64,000 nt of DNA from assembly GCA_017549205.1 (NCBI GenBank), contig JAFYVH010000021.1:101571-165570 (forward strand). The letters run 5' to 3'. The number at the start of each line of letters is the position of its first letter. The stretch's first letter is position 1. The notes beneath the pieces were generated by a model. The model was not told the DNA's origin. It saw nothing but the letters and a program-made list of their open reading frames with translations, and did no database searches. The position numbers and the translations under genes were made by a program. This document shows positions 18,165 to 27,737 of this stretch, one piece after another. The DNA comes from Clostridia bacterium (GTDB lineage: Bacteria; Bacillota; Clostridia; UBA1381; UBA9506).

Positions 18165-18186
18165 GGGAGAAAATTGTGTTTTAATC

Positions 18187-19059
18187 CTAATAACGATTGG
18201 CGCCCAGGAAAAACAGAGCAACAGTGCCGGGACCGGCATGAGCGCCGATGACAGGGTCGATATAATGAACAATGATGTCTTTAACAGAGAATTTATTTTC
18301 AACTAATTTTTTAATATACAAAGCATCTTCTTCGCAATCGGCATGTGCAATAAAAAGAGTTTGCTTTTGGGGCTCTTCCACAGTTTTTTCCATTTGAGCC
18401 ACCAATGCTGCCAGTGCCTGTTTGCGTCCCCGGGCCTTGCTGACAGAAACCAGCTTGCCCTCGTCATTTACATGCAGAACAGGCTTAACCTGCAAAAGGG
18501 AGCCCACAACAGCCGTAGCACCGGAGATGCGGCCGCCGCGTTTTAAGAAAAACAAATCGTCACAAGTGAACCAGTGTGCCATGCGCAAAATATTTTCTTT
18601 AAGCCATGTGGCCACTTCGTCAATGGTGCTGCCCTGCTCCCGCATTTGAGCGGCATATAAAACCATAAGACCCTGTCCGCCGCAAGCGCACAGCGAGTCA
18701 ACCGTGATAACCTGGCGCTGGGGATAAAGACCCTTAAGGTCATCGGCTGCAATGGTAGCCGACTGGTATGTACCGCTTAAACCGGATGAAAAACCAAGAT
18801 AAAGGACATCCTGGCCTGCTTCTAAAAGGGGCTTGAAAAAGTCAATAAACTTTTCGGGGCTGACCAAACTCGTGGTGATGACTTCTTTATTGCGCATCAT
18901 GTCATAAAACTGCTTAAAATCGGTAACCTTTCCCTTTTCATAGCTTTTAAGTTCCCGGTCGCCTACATGAAAGGAGAGGGGAACAATGGAAATATCATAC
19001 TGGTCAATAATCGTTTCGGGAAGATTGGCGCAAGAATCGGTTACAATAACATAACTCAT
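18187..19059 (-). CDS. DegV family fatty-acid-binding protein
   Basis: A 290-residue DegV/FakB-type protein. The N-terminal ATP-cone-like first domain starts YVIVTDSCANLPE; the SSGLSGTYQSA loop holds the Ser/Thr and Gly that bind the fatty-acid carboxylate, and the C-terminal VIGAHAGPGTVALFF is typical. FakB proteins present fatty acids to the kinase FakA for phospholipid synthesis. The gene is monocistronic with its own promoter and terminator. A second DegV protein is encoded at 56772-57626. Confidence 0.92.
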   Translation of the reverse strand: MSYVIVTDSCANLPETIIDQYDISIVPLSFHVGDRELKSYEKGKVTDFKQFYDMMRNKEVITTSLVSPEKFIDFFKPLLEAGQDVLYLGFSSGLSGTYQSATIAADDLKGLYPQRQVITVDSLCACGGQGLMVLYAAQMREQGSTIDEVATWLKENILRMAHWFTCDDLFFLKRGGRISGATAVVGSLLQVKPVLHVNDEGKLVSVSKARGRKQALAALVAQMEKTVEEPQKQTLFIAHADCEEDALYIKKLVENKFSVKDIIVHYIDPVIGAHAGPGTVALFFLGANRY

Positions 19060-19125
19060 AAAAAACTCCTTCTGTCATAATACGACAAAAAATTAAGTGT
19101 ACAAGATAATCTAATATCGTATATT

Positions 19126-19154
19126 ATATTATCACATAAAGCAAATTCTGTCAA
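19126..19154 (-). promoter_or_regulatory. Promoter of the degV gene
   Basis: On the minus strand TTGACA and TAATAT are 17 nt apart. Confidence 0.8.
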
Positions 19155-19170
19155 GAAAAATTATAAATAA

Positions 19171-19215
19171 CAAAACAAAACCCCTTCCTTTTCAACAAGG
19201 TGAAAAAGAAAGGGC
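19171..19215 (-). terminator. Terminator of yqhQ-prmC
   Basis: On the minus strand CCCTTTCTTTTTCA and TGAAAAGGAAGGGG pair (one bulge), followed by TTTTGTTTTG. Confidence 0.7.
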
Positions 19216-19228
19216 AAAAGAGACAGTA

Positions 19229-20080
19229 TCAAATTTTTCTTGCCGAGACAACCCGGTGAATGCCGGCTAAATCGTCGGACAAGACAACGGAGGAAAAGGC
19301 GCCGGTATTTTTAATTAAATCGGCAACGGTGTTTGCCTGGTCGTGCCCCACCTCTAAAGCCAAAAGACCCTTTGGTGCAAGGAGCGAAGCGGTAGAATTT
19401 GCAATGTGACGGTAAAAACAAAGTCCGTCATCACCGCCATCTAAAGCAAGGTGCGGCTCAAAGTCACGCACATCTGCTTCTAATGAAAGAAGCACTTTTG
19501 AGGGAATGTATGGCGGATTGGAAACCACACAATCAAAAGGCGCAGGCGGGGAAAAAGGCTTTAAGATGTCTTTTTCTTCAATGTGTACCCTATCTGCCAC
19601 GCCGTTTTGTTCGGCGTTTTTTTGCGCCACCTCCACACAGAGAGGAGAAATGTCATAAGCTGTGATGCGGGATTTTGGCAAATAATGAGCCAAGCTCACC
19701 GAAATGGCGCCCGAGCCGCAGCAAAGCTCTAAAACAGAGGGAGCGGGCGCGTCTTTAAGCTCGTTTATTACCAGTTCGGTCACGGTTTCGGTATCCGGGC
19801 GGGGAATGAGTACCCCGGGTTGGACAGAAAAAGGCAAAGACATAAACTCTTTATATCCCACAAGGTATGCCACAGGGGTGTGGGCGGCACGGCGGTCTAT
19901 CAAAGAGAGAAAGGCATCACAGAGGTCTTCGGCTACGGCGTCGTCCCGATGCATCAGTAAAAACATGCGGTCTTTTTTGAGTACATGGGCAAGAAGCACC
20001 TCGGCATCTAAACGGGGTGAGGAGATGCCGGCAAGCTGAAGTTTTTGGACGCCTTTTTGGAGCAAGGTGTTGATTACCAC
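19229..20080 (-). CDS. prmC: Release factor glutamine N5-methyltransferase
   Basis: A 283-residue SAM-dependent enzyme that methylates the Gln of the GGQ motif in release factors. The catalytic NPPYIPS motif, the SAM-binding VLELCCGSGAISVSLA and the N-terminal helical release-factor-binding domain (DAEVLLAHVL) are present. It starts with GTG after GGGAGG, and its first 7 nt overlap the end of yqhQ, so the two are coupled. In many Firmicutes prfA follows; here it does not. Confidence 0.94.
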   Translation of the reverse strand: MVINTLLQKGVQKLQLAGISSPRLDAEVLLAHVLKKDRMFLLMHRDDAVAEDLCDAFLSLIDRRAAHTPVAYLVGYKEFMSLPFSVQPGVLIPRPDTETVTELVINELKDAPAPSVLELCCGSGAISVSLAHYLPKSRITAYDISPLCVEVAQKNAEQNGVADRVHIEEKDILKPFSPPAPFDCVVSNPPYIPSKVLLSLEADVRDFEPHLALDGGDDGLCFYRHIANSTASLLAPKGLLALEVGHDQANTVADLIKNTGAFSSVVLSDDLAGIHRVVSARKI

Positions 20081-21030
20081 TTGTCGTCCTCCCGGTTGCC
20101 TGTAAGCACGGCAGAAAGAGAGGCAATGGCCACTTCCAGCTGGCTGTCATCCGGCTCATTTGTTGTAATTTTCTGCAGCCACATGCCCGGCAGACTGATA
20201 AGCTTCATGGCCTTGCTTTTTGAACGACCGGCAAACTTGATAATTTCATAGGACAAGCCGGCGACCACGGGCAAAAGCAACAGCCTGAGAACAATGCGCA
20301 TTAAGGGATTGTCCCAGGAGACGAAAGAAAACAAAATGATGCTCACAACCATGACAATCAACAAAAAGCTGGTGCCGCAACGGGGATGCAGGCGCGAGAA
20401 CTTGCGGGCGTTTTCCACAGTGAGCTCTTCGCCGCTTTCATAACAAAAAATGGTTTTATGCTCGGCGCCGTGATATTCAAAAACACGGCGGATATCTTCC
20501 ATGCGGGAAACAAGAGCAATATAAAGCAAGAAAAGAATGATGCGCACAACGCCCTCTAAAAGCGTTGCCAAAACGCCGCTGCCGATAAAGGATTTTACAA
20601 AACCCACCAAAACAGTTGGGAGCAGCATGAAAAGAGCGATGCCAAAAATCAGGGCAAAAACAACAGAGCCATAGATGGCGGCGGTTTTCATTTTGCTTTC
20701 TTTGGCTTCAAAGGCTGCCCGCTCTTCTTCTGTCATAGCTTCTTTTTTTGCCTTGTCTTCCTCTTCTTCAATGTCGAAAAACTCGGCAGAGTACATGAGA
20801 GCTTTTGTGCCGATGATTAAGGATTCAATAAAAGAAACAACGCCGCGAATGATGGGCAGCTTTAAAAATTTATATTTTTGCAGGATAGATGCAACAGGCT
20901 TTTTATCCACAACGATTTCACCATCGGGTGTGCGGACAGCCACGGCAATTTCTTTGGGGCCGCGCATCATAACGCCTTCCATAACGGCCTGACCGCCAAT
21001 GCTGGTGATGTGGCATTTATTATCGTTCAT
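20074..21030 (-). CDS. yqhQ: DUF1385 membrane protein (YqhQ)
   Basis: A 318-residue integral membrane protein of DUF1385. Signatures are IGGQAVMEGVMMRGP at the N terminus and FEYHGAEHKTIFCYESGEELTVEN with RLHPRCGTSFLLIVM in the second half; about four membrane helices lie between residues 110 and 255. Function is unknown, although it is conserved beside prmC and prfA. The start at 21030 follows GAAAGGA at 9 nt; the frame continues upstream without a ribosome site and over the promoter. Confidence 0.92.
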   Translation of the reverse strand: MNDNKCHITSIGGQAVMEGVMMRGPKEIAVAVRTPDGEIVVDKKPVASILQKYKFLKLPIIRGVVSFIESLIIGTKALMYSAEFFDIEEEEDKAKKEAMTEEERAAFEAKESKMKTAAIYGSVVFALIFGIALFMLLPTVLVGFVKSFIGSGVLATLLEGVVRIILFLLYIALVSRMEDIRRVFEYHGAEHKTIFCYESGEELTVENARKFSRLHPRCGTSFLLIVMVVSIILFSFVSWDNPLMRIVLRLLLLPVVAGLSYEIIKFAGRSKSKAMKLISLPGMWLQKITTNEPDDSQLEVAIASLSAVLTGNREDDKW

Positions 21031-21064
21031 AAAACTCATTCCTTTCAGAATTTCACTACAAATC

Positions 21065-21093
21065 ATTGTATCATAGGCGATTTTAAAATTCAA
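21065..21093 (-). promoter_or_regulatory. Promoter of yqhQ-prmC
   Basis: On the minus strand TTGAAT and TACAAT are 17 nt apart, about 35 nt before the chosen yqhQ start. Confidence 0.8.
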
Positions 21094-21130
21094 GGTCTTT
21101 TAGAGGATGTTTACAGATTTGTGATAATTG

Positions 21131-21164
21131 AAAAACTCCACCCGAGCAAATAGCGCAGGTGGAG
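21131..21164 (-). terminator. Terminator of dnaE
   Basis: On the minus strand CTCCACC and GGTGGAG enclose a 14-nt loop region and are followed by TTTTTC. Confidence 0.8.
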
Positions 21165-21182
21165 CATTCGTTATAAAAATTT

Positions 21183-24100
21183 TTATTTCAGCACAACATT
21201 TTCCTTGCCCAAAAGGTCATAAAGTGCACAAAGAAGCGCATCGTTGGGAGTGACCCAAAGAGACCGGGGCGCCATGGCGGTGGATTTTGTTTCTTCAATG
21301 TGAATGCAAACCGGCACCGCACCCGTGTGAGATGCCAAAAGGGGCTTTACTCTGTCTAAAAGATAGTCCTTGCCCAAAGCAAATTTTAAGAAAAGCTTTT
21401 CGGATTCTTTTTTCTCGGTGGCGGGCGCAGTGGGCACTGCCTGTTTTTTCGCCTCTGACAAGGGCTGTGCTGTATTCAGCACCAGTTTAGGCTCTTCCTC
21501 TTCCCGCAGGCTGAGACGACCTGATACGGCCACAATGCTGTCTTCATACAAAAAGGGTTTTAGCTGTGTATAAATTTTGGGAAAGACAATACATTCAACA
21601 GCGCCGGTGGCGTCTTCTAAAGTTACAAAGGCCATAATCTGATTGTTTTTTGTTACCTTTTCCCGAACAAAAGAAACAATGCCGCACAAAGAGAGAATCT
21701 GCCCATCGTTGTAGGGGCTCTCCTCCTGCCCTGCCTCTGTAAGCTCAATGAAGCTGCAGTCTGAAAAAGCGGCAGCCTCCCCGGCATAGCTATCCAAAGG
21801 ATGTCCTGTGAGGTAAAAGCCCACGCTTTCTTTTTCTAAAGCCAAAAGGCGCTTTGGCGGAAATTCCGGTCGCCGGGTAACCGTCATGGCAGTAGGCTCT
21901 GCGTCGCCACCCATATCCAAAAGTGAAATTTGACCTGCCACATTTTGTTTTTTGTCGGCAGCGGCAGCGGCGAGCAAGGCCTCATAGTCATAAAGGAGAG
22001 AGGCACGGGTTTCGCCCAAAGTGTCAAAGGCGCCGGCTTTAATCAAAAATTCGTGAACACGCTTGGTCACATTTAAGTGTGCGGTGCGCTTCACAAAATC
22101 GCCATAACTGCGGAATGTGCCGGTTTTTTCTCTTTCTGCTACCACGGTATCAATAATGCCGGTGCCCACATTTTTAATCACCGCCAAACCAAAACGGATG
22201 TCGCCGCCTGAAACGGTGAAGCCGCTGCGGCTTTTGTTAATATCCGGCGGCAGAATTTTAATGCCCATGCGCTTACATTCGGCAGAATAGCGAGCGACTT
22301 TTTCGGGGCTGTCTAAAACCGAGGATAAAAGGGCGGCCATATATTCAGCGGGATAGAAGCATTTTAAATAAGCAGTTTGATAAGTGATGGCAGCATACGC
22401 TGCGGCGTGGGACTTGTTAAAGGCATATTGTGCAAAGTCCATCATTTCGTCAAAAATGCTGTTGGCAACCGCTTCTGAAACGCCGCGGCGAACCGCGCCA
22501 TCCACCAAAACCTTGCCATTTTCATCCGTGATGCCGTGAATGAAGTTCTTTCGCTCTTCTGCCATGACGGCAGCCTTTTTCTTGCTCATGGCACGGCGGA
22601 CAAGGTCGGCACGACCCAAAGAATAACCCGCCATTTCACGAACAATTTGCATTACCTGTTCCTGATAGACCATGCAGCCATAGGTTACATCCAGAATTTT
22701 TTCTAAAATGGGATGCTTATAGGTGACATGCTCGGGATGGCGCTTGTTTTCTATGTAACGGGGGATTTGATCCATGGGTCCCGGGCGGTAAAGAGAGATG
22801 ACAGCAATGATATCTTCAATGCTGCGGGGCTCGAGCTCTTTAATCACCTGCTTCATGCCGGCAGATTCAAGCTGAAAAACGCCCTCGGTTTCCCCGCGGG
22901 ACAGCATGGCATACACTTCGGGACGGTCAATGGGAATGGTGCTCATGTCAGGGCGCTTGCCACCGGAAGCTTCAATGATGGAAAGGGCTTCGTCAATAAT
23001 GGAAAGATTTCGAAGACCCAAAAAGTCCATTTTCAAAAAGCCCAGCTCTTCAATGTTACCCATGGGGAACTGGGTTGTGATTACATCATCATTGGTTTGA
23101 ATGGGAATGTGGTCACAAATCACATCCCGGGCAATCACCACGCCTGCAGCATGGGTGCCGGCGTTGCGAATTAAACCCTCAAGGGCTAAGGCTTCGTCAA
23201 TCAGCTCTTTCACCACGGGATCTTCATCAAAGGCCTTTTTTAGCTCGGGATTCATGGTGAGGGCCTTTTCTAAAGTCATGCCCAATTCGTTAGGAATCAT
23301 TTTGGCAACCGCATCGGTTTCAGCATAGCCAACATCTAAAACGCGGCCCACATCACGAATGGCAGCGCGGGCTTTCATGGCGTTAAAGGTGATAATCTGT
23401 GCCACGCGTTCACGGCCATATTTACTCACAACATAATCAATAACACGCTGGCGACCTTCGTTGCAAATGTCAACATCAATATCCGGCATGCTGACACGCT
23501 CGGGGTTTAAAAAGCGCTCAAACAGCAGGTTAAACTGCAGAGGGTCAATATTGGTAATGCCAAGGCAGTAAGCAACAATGCTGCCGGCGGCACTGCCACG
23601 GCCGGGGCCAACGGGAATGCCGTTATCTTTTGCATATTTAATGAAATCCCAAACAATTAAAAAGTAATCCACATAGCCCATATGGTTGATGACACCCAGC
23701 TCGTATTCAAGCCGTGCTTTTGCTTCCGGTCTGTCACCATAACGCTTTTTAAGGCCGGCCTCACAGAGTGCCGTTAAATAGGCGAGAGAGTCGCCATCGC
23801 CCGGCACAGCATATTTGGGCAAAAGAAGATTGCCAAAGGCAAAATCGACCTGACAGCGCTGGGCAATTTTTGCGGTGTTTTCTATCGCCTGGGGCACAGC
23901 GCCAAACAGAGCTTTCATTTCGTCTTCACTTTTTAAGTAAAATTCGTCGGTTTCAAAGCGCATGCGGTCTTCTTCAGCCACCTTGCGGTTGGTTTGAATG
24001 CACAGCAAAACATCCTGATGCTTTGCATCTTCCTTGCGGATGTAGTGCACATCGTTGGTGGCAACAAGACCCAAGCCATATTCTTCAGCCAAGGCAATTA

Positions 24101-24665
24101 AGCGGGCGTTCACCTTTTTTTGCTCGGGGATGCCGTGGTCCTGAAGCTCTAAAAAGAAGTTATCTTTGCCAAAGAGGGCTATATATTCTTGGATGGTCTG
24201 GCGGGCTTTTTTCTCGTCGTTGTTCATCAGGGCATTGGGTATGTCACCTGCCAGACAGGCAGACAGAGCAATAAGACCCTCGGTGTGCCGGACCAAAAGA
24301 GCCTTGTCCACACGGGGTTTATAATAAAAACCATCGGTAAAGCCGGCAGAGACCAGGCGCACCAAATTTTGATAGCCCGTCATGTTTTCGGCAAGCAAAA
24401 CAAGATGTCCTGTGCGGTTGCCGCCCTCGTGGGTGCGGTCGTGCATGCTGACACCGGCTGTGTAAACCTCGCAACCGATGATGGGATGAATGCCTGCGGC
24501 CTTTGCCTTTTTATAAAACTCAACAACGCCATACATGGCGCCGTGGTCGGTCATGGCAAGGGCGGTCATGCCCTGCTCTTTAGCTCGGGCAAGCAGGTCA
24601 TCTAACCGGCAGAGACCATCTAAAAAACTATATTCAGTATGAACATGTAAATGCGCAAAACTCAT
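21183..24665 (-). CDS. dnaE: DNA polymerase III alpha subunit, DnaE type
   Basis: A 1160-residue C-family polymerase. The N-terminal PHP domain keeps FAHLHVHTEYSFLDG and TDHGAMYG; the palm holds GPGRGSAAGS and the catalytic aspartates in MPDIDVDICNEGR; a helix-hairpin-helix and an OB fold (LCGIVSFVREKVTKN) follow. It has the DnaE architecture, without the inserted exonuclease of PolC. The start MSFAHLHVH at 24665 is spaced 9 nt from GGAAGG; an ATG two codons upstream is too close to it. Single-gene unit with a terminator. Confidence 0.97.
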   Translation of the reverse strand: MSFAHLHVHTEYSFLDGLCRLDDLLARAKEQGMTALAMTDHGAMYGVVEFYKKAKAAGIHPIIGCEVYTAGVSMHDRTHEGGNRTGHLVLLAENMTGYQNLVRLVSAGFTDGFYYKPRVDKALLVRHTEGLIALSACLAGDIPNALMNNDEKKARQTIQEYIALFGKDNFFLELQDHGIPEQKKVNARLIALAEEYGLGLVATNDVHYIRKEDAKHQDVLLCIQTNRKVAEEDRMRFETDEFYLKSEDEMKALFGAVPQAIENTAKIAQRCQVDFAFGNLLLPKYAVPGDGDSLAYLTALCEAGLKKRYGDRPEAKARLEYELGVINHMGYVDYFLIVWDFIKYAKDNGIPVGPGRGSAAGSIVAYCLGITNIDPLQFNLLFERFLNPERVSMPDIDVDICNEGRQRVIDYVVSKYGRERVAQIITFNAMKARAAIRDVGRVLDVGYAETDAVAKMIPNELGMTLEKALTMNPELKKAFDEDPVVKELIDEALALEGLIRNAGTHAAGVVIARDVICDHIPIQTNDDVITTQFPMGNIEELGFLKMDFLGLRNLSIIDEALSIIEASGGKRPDMSTIPIDRPEVYAMLSRGETEGVFQLESAGMKQVIKELEPRSIEDIIAVISLYRPGPMDQIPRYIENKRHPEHVTYKHPILEKILDVTYGCMVYQEQVMQIVREMAGYSLGRADLVRRAMSKKKAAVMAEERKNFIHGITDENGKVLVDGAVRRGVSEAVANSIFDEMMDFAQYAFNKSHAAAYAAITYQTAYLKCFYPAEYMAALLSSVLDSPEKVARYSAECKRMGIKILPPDINKSRSGFTVSGGDIRFGLAVIKNVGTGIIDTVVAEREKTGTFRSYGDFVKRTAHLNVTKRVHEFLIKAGAFDTLGETRASLLYDYEALLAAAAADKKQNVAGQISLLDMGGDAEPTAMTVTRRPEFPPKRLLALEKESVGFYLTGHPLDSYAGEAAAFSDCSFIELTEAGQEESPYNDGQILSLCGIVSFVREKVTKNNQIMAFVTLEDATGAVECIVFPKIYTQLKPFLYEDSIVAVSGRLSLREEEEPKLVLNTAQPLSEAKKQAVPTAPATEKKESEKLFLKFALGKDYLLDRVKPLLASHTGAVPVCIHIEETKSTAMAPRSLWVTPNDALLCALYDLLGKENVVLK

Positions 24666-24759
24666 AGTCATATTCCTTCCAAAGAATGCCTTTTTAAAAG
24701 GGGCATCTCTTTACAAACATTATACCGATTTTTAAAGGAAAAAGCAATAGCAAAACCAT

Positions 24760-25587
24760 TTAAAGCGATAATGCCTTGCGGGGCGGTTGTCCCGTTTCTT
24801 TGGTGCAGGCCTTGTAAAAAGAAGAATAATCCGAAAAGCCGGCCAGAGAGGCGGACTCGCTTAATGAATGACCGCCTTGATAGAAAGATTTTGCGGCCAA
24901 AATCCGCTTTTGCGTGATGTATTGCCCCAAGGTGATGCCGGTATATTTTTTAAAAATGCGGCACAAGTAATATTTTGAAACAAAAAACTGCTCGGCCAAA
25001 GCCTCTAATGTTAAATCACTATCTAAGTGGTGACTGATGTAAGAGGTGACATGACCAATGATTTCGCTTTGGGGGGTGCTGACGGCTTTTGCCGGCTTTA
25101 ACTGGTTTAAGGCATATAAAAGCTCAATGACGGCGCAGCGGATAACCACTTCATTTTTTTGCTCTTTTTGGGCATATTTTTCAATTCGCTTGATAGTATC
25201 CAGTATGGCGGTGTTATTTTTAGAGCCCAGACGGAGAATGTTTTCACGGCCTGCCTCTCTCTCGGTGAAAATATGGCGGAAATCGGTGCAATCGTTGTTA
25301 ACAAAAAAAGCATCGGTCACGCGCAACATGATCCGCTCATATGGGGCAGGAGAATGGTGAAAAATCTGATGCATTTCGCCGGGTCTTGTGATTAACACAT
25401 CGTAGGGCGCCAAGGGAAAAACCGCACCTTCAACCACAAAACTGGCGTCGCCCTTTATAAAAATCAGCAATTCATAAGAGTTGTGGGTGTGAATTTGATA
25501 GTGAGACATTTCCGGCACTTCGTCATGTCGATGGTAATATTGATAGTCTTTGTTATCAGACAGTGTCACCGGTGTAAAATTACTCAT
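24760..25587 (-). CDS. AraC family transcriptional regulator
   Basis: A 275-residue regulator with an N-terminal cupin sensing domain (HTHNSYELLIFIKGDASFVV, then PYDVLITRPGEMHQI) and a C-terminal double HTH (LTLEALAEQFFVSKYYLCRIFKKYTGITLGQYI; ESASLAGFSDYSSFYKACTKETGQPP). The start at 25587 follows AAAGGTGATTGC; the frame extends much further upstream but across the promoters. It is divergent from the uronate cluster and most likely activates it, with a sugar acid as probable ligand. Confidence 0.93.
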   Translation of the reverse strand: MSNFTPVTLSDNKDYQYYHRHDEVPEMSHYQIHTHNSYELLIFIKGDASFVVEGAVFPLAPYDVLITRPGEMHQIFHHSPAPYERIMLRVTDAFFVNNDCTDFRHIFTEREAGRENILRLGSKNNTAILDTIKRIEKYAQKEQKNEVVIRCAVIELLYALNQLKPAKAVSTPQSEIIGHVTSYISHHLDSDLTLEALAEQFFVSKYYLCRIFKKYTGITLGQYITQKRILAAKSFYQGGHSLSESASLAGFSDYSSFYKACTKETGQPPRKALSL

Positions 25588-25649
25588 GCAATCACCTTTC
25601 TGCTTGTTTTTTGCCCCGAAAAACGGGGAAAATGGAACTGTTTTTAACA

Positions 25650-25678
25650 GTATATCATAAAAGGGCAAGATTTTCAAT
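25650..25678 (-). promoter_or_regulatory. Promoter of the araC-type gene
   Basis: On the minus strand TTGAAA and TATACT are 17 nt apart. Downstream in the leader, CCCCGTTTTTCGGGG can fold into a hairpin followed by CAAAAAAC. Confidence 0.8.
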
Positions 25679-25704
25679 GTTTTTAGCAATATTCTTGTAG
25701 AAAG

Positions 25705-25733
25705 TTGAAAAAACGAGTGATATTCTATACAAT
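25705..25733 (+). promoter_or_regulatory. Promoter of the uronate/glycoside cluster
   Basis: TTGAAA and TACAAT are 17 nt apart and end 30 nt before the first gene. It is back-to-back with the regulator promoter, 26 nt away. Confidence 0.82.
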
Positions 25734-25763
25734 AAGAAAGTAATGGCAAAAGGAGGCTGTGTG

Positions 25764-26630
25764 ATGGCAAAAAATTTTATCATTACAGGGTTTGCAGATG
25801 AAATCAGCAGTGATATAGATGTGCAGTTTGCCCACTTAAACCGATTGGGCATCCGGTGGTTTGAGCCCCGGGGCATTGACGGCAAAAACATTGCGGATTT
25901 AACGATAGATGAGGCAAAAGAGCTGAAAAGAAAAATGGATGTGGCGGGCGTTCGGGCATCGTCCATTGGTTCTCCCATAGGAAAGATATCCATTACAGAC
26001 CCCTTTGAGCCACACCTTGCAAAGCTTTGCCATGTTTTAGAGCTTGCAAAAATTTTAGAAACTTCTTTTGTACGGGTGTTTAGTTTTTACATTCCCCAAG
26101 GGGATAACCGGGCAACATGGCGCAACGAAGTTATGGCGCGGATGAAGAAGATGGCAGAGGTGGCAGAAGCAGAGGGGATTACCCTTTTGCACGAAAACGA
26201 GGGCGGCATTTATGGTGACGAGGCGAAAGACTGCCGTGACATTTTAGACACCGTTAATGCTGCAGCGCTGGGCTGTGTGTTTGACCCGGGCAATTTTGCC
26301 TATTATGGTCACGAGGCATATCCCGAAGCCTTTGCACTTTTAAAAGACAAAATTACATATTTTCACATTAAAGACGCCAAACGAGGCGGCGAGATTGTGC
26401 CTGCCGGTGAGGGTGACGGGTGCATTAAAGAGGTGCTGTCTCAGGTAGCGGAAAGAGAAACCCCTTATTTTCTCAGTTTAGAGCCCCACTTGGGTAACTT
26501 TGCCGGACTTGACAAACTGCAGAAAAGCGGAAAGCTTTCAAAGCTGCCCGATGGCGGACCGGACACCTTTGGTCTTGCCCTTGATTCTTTGAAAAGCATT
26601 TTAAAAGAAATCGATGCCCGTTGGGAATAA
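25764..26630 (+). CDS. Sugar phosphate isomerase/epimerase family TIM-barrel protein
   Basis: A 288-residue AP-endonuclease-2-like TIM barrel. The four metal ligands are in order: Glu in LLHENEGG, Asp in CVFDPGNFA, His in YFHIKDAKRGG and Glu in LSLEPHLG. Such proteins include xylose-isomerase-like epimerases, inosose dehydratases and the C-glycoside cleaving DgpB/C type. The ATG at 25764 follows AAAGGAGG. It opens a six-gene run with oxidoreductases, so it probably acts on a keto-sugar made by one of them; the exact reaction is unknown. Confidence 0.85.
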   Translation: MAKNFIITGFADEISSDIDVQFAHLNRLGIRWFEPRGIDGKNIADLTIDEAKELKRKMDVAGVRASSIGSPIGKISITDPFEPHLAKLCHVLELAKILETSFVRVFSFYIPQGDNRATWRNEVMARMKKMAEVAEAEGITLLHENEGGIYGDEAKDCRDILDTVNAAALGCVFDPGNFAYYGHEAYPEAFALLKDKITYFHIKDAKRGGEIVPAGEGDGCIKEVLSQVAERETPYFLSLEPHLGNFAGLDKLQKSGKLSKLPDGGPDTFGLALDSLKSILKEIDARWE

Positions 26631-26660
26631 ATCTAAAACAGAAAAAGGAGAGGAATGACC

Positions 26661-27725
26661 ATGAAAAAGCTGAATGTTGCCATTATTGGTCAGGGCCGAA
26701 GCGGCTGTGACATTCATGGCGCCTATTTTTTGACGGAAGAAGGTCAAAAGCTTTATAATGTTGTGGCGGTGGCAGAATGGAACGAAAAACGCCGTGAGCG
26801 CGCCAAAGAAACCTATAACTGCGATGTTTATGAAGATTATCGTGATTTTTACAAACGGGACGACATTGACCTGGTTGTGAACTCTACATATTCTTACGAG
26901 CATTTTCCCGTTACCATGGATTTATTGAATCACAAAATGAATGTGATTGTGGAAAAGCCTTTTTCAAAATACGCCATGGAATGTGAGAAAATGATTGCGG
27001 CAGCCAAGGAAAACGGCGTGATGCTGTGCGTTTTCCAGCAATCCCGCATGGCGCCCTATTATCAGCGGATTAAAGAAATTATAAAAAGCGGTAAGCTGGG
27101 CAAAATTCATCAGATTAACATTAATTTCAGCGGCTTTGCACGCCGTTGGGACTGGCAATGCAGCCAACGGTTTTATGCCGGCTGTTTGTTAAACACCGGT
27201 CCGCATCCCATGGACCAGGCTCTTGATTTGCTTGATACGGATGATATGCCCGAGGTTTTCTCTGTGCTCAAGAGAATTAATTCTTCCGGCGATGCCGAGG
27301 ACTATGCTAAAGTTATTCTGACCTATCCCGACCGGCCGCTGATTGATGTTGAAATTAATTCTGCCAACGGCTACAGCGATTATCTTTACAAAATCTATGC
27401 CGAGAAAGGCTCGCTAAAGGCAACGGTTTATGACATTGACTGGAAATATCACGAAGATAAGCCCATGCCGGCCCTCACTTTAGAATCTCTTTGTGGTGAA
27501 GACGGTATTTCCCCTGCCTATTGCAGCGAGGAGCTCACCTGGCACGAAGAGCATGAAACCTTAGAGGGCGATGCCTTTGGTTATGGTCCCATGGTGTATT
27601 ATCAGAACATTTATGACCACATAACAAAAGGTGCCGAGTTGATTATCAAGCCGGAAAAAATTGTCCAGCAAATTAAAGTTATGGAACTGGTTCACGCACA
27701 AAATCCCATGGAATTAAAATTTTAG
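26661..27725 (+). CDS. Gfo/Idh/MocA oxidoreductase 1
   Basis: A 354-residue NAD(P)-dependent sugar dehydrogenase. The Rossmann motif is IIGQGRSGCDIHG; the conserved VEKPFSK Lys is at about residue 99, and GPHPMDQALDLL holds the catalytic His. The C-terminal alpha/beta domain is complete. The sequence GRSGCDIHGAY is distinctive for a subfamily seen in carbohydrate clusters. ATG at 26661 follows GGAGAGGA; an ATG two codons upstream abuts it. It lies 30 nt after the epimerase gene and 12 nt before the next oxidoreductase. Confidence 0.88.
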   Translation: MKKLNVAIIGQGRSGCDIHGAYFLTEEGQKLYNVVAVAEWNEKRRERAKETYNCDVYEDYRDFYKRDDIDLVVNSTYSYEHFPVTMDLLNHKMNVIVEKPFSKYAMECEKMIAAAKENGVMLCVFQQSRMAPYYQRIKEIIKSGKLGKIHQININFSGFARRWDWQCSQRFYAGCLLNTGPHPMDQALDLLDTDDMPEVFSVLKRINSSGDAEDYAKVILTYPDRPLIDVEINSANGYSDYLYKIYAEKGSLKATVYDIDWKYHEDKPMPALTLESLCGEDGISPAYCSEELTWHEEHETLEGDAFGYGPMVYYQNIYDHITKGAELIIKPEKIVQQIKVMELVHAQNPMELKF

Positions 27726-27737
27726 GAGGAATAGAAA

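Noticed and set aside
24189..24605. 138-codon plus-strand frame inside dnaE
   Set aside because: It is fully antisense to the PHP domain of dnaE and has no features of its own.
25705..25733. Catabolite-responsive (cre) site at the uronate cluster promoter
   Set aside because: I looked for the TGNAANCGNWNNCA pattern in the 176-nt divergent region and found no acceptable match.
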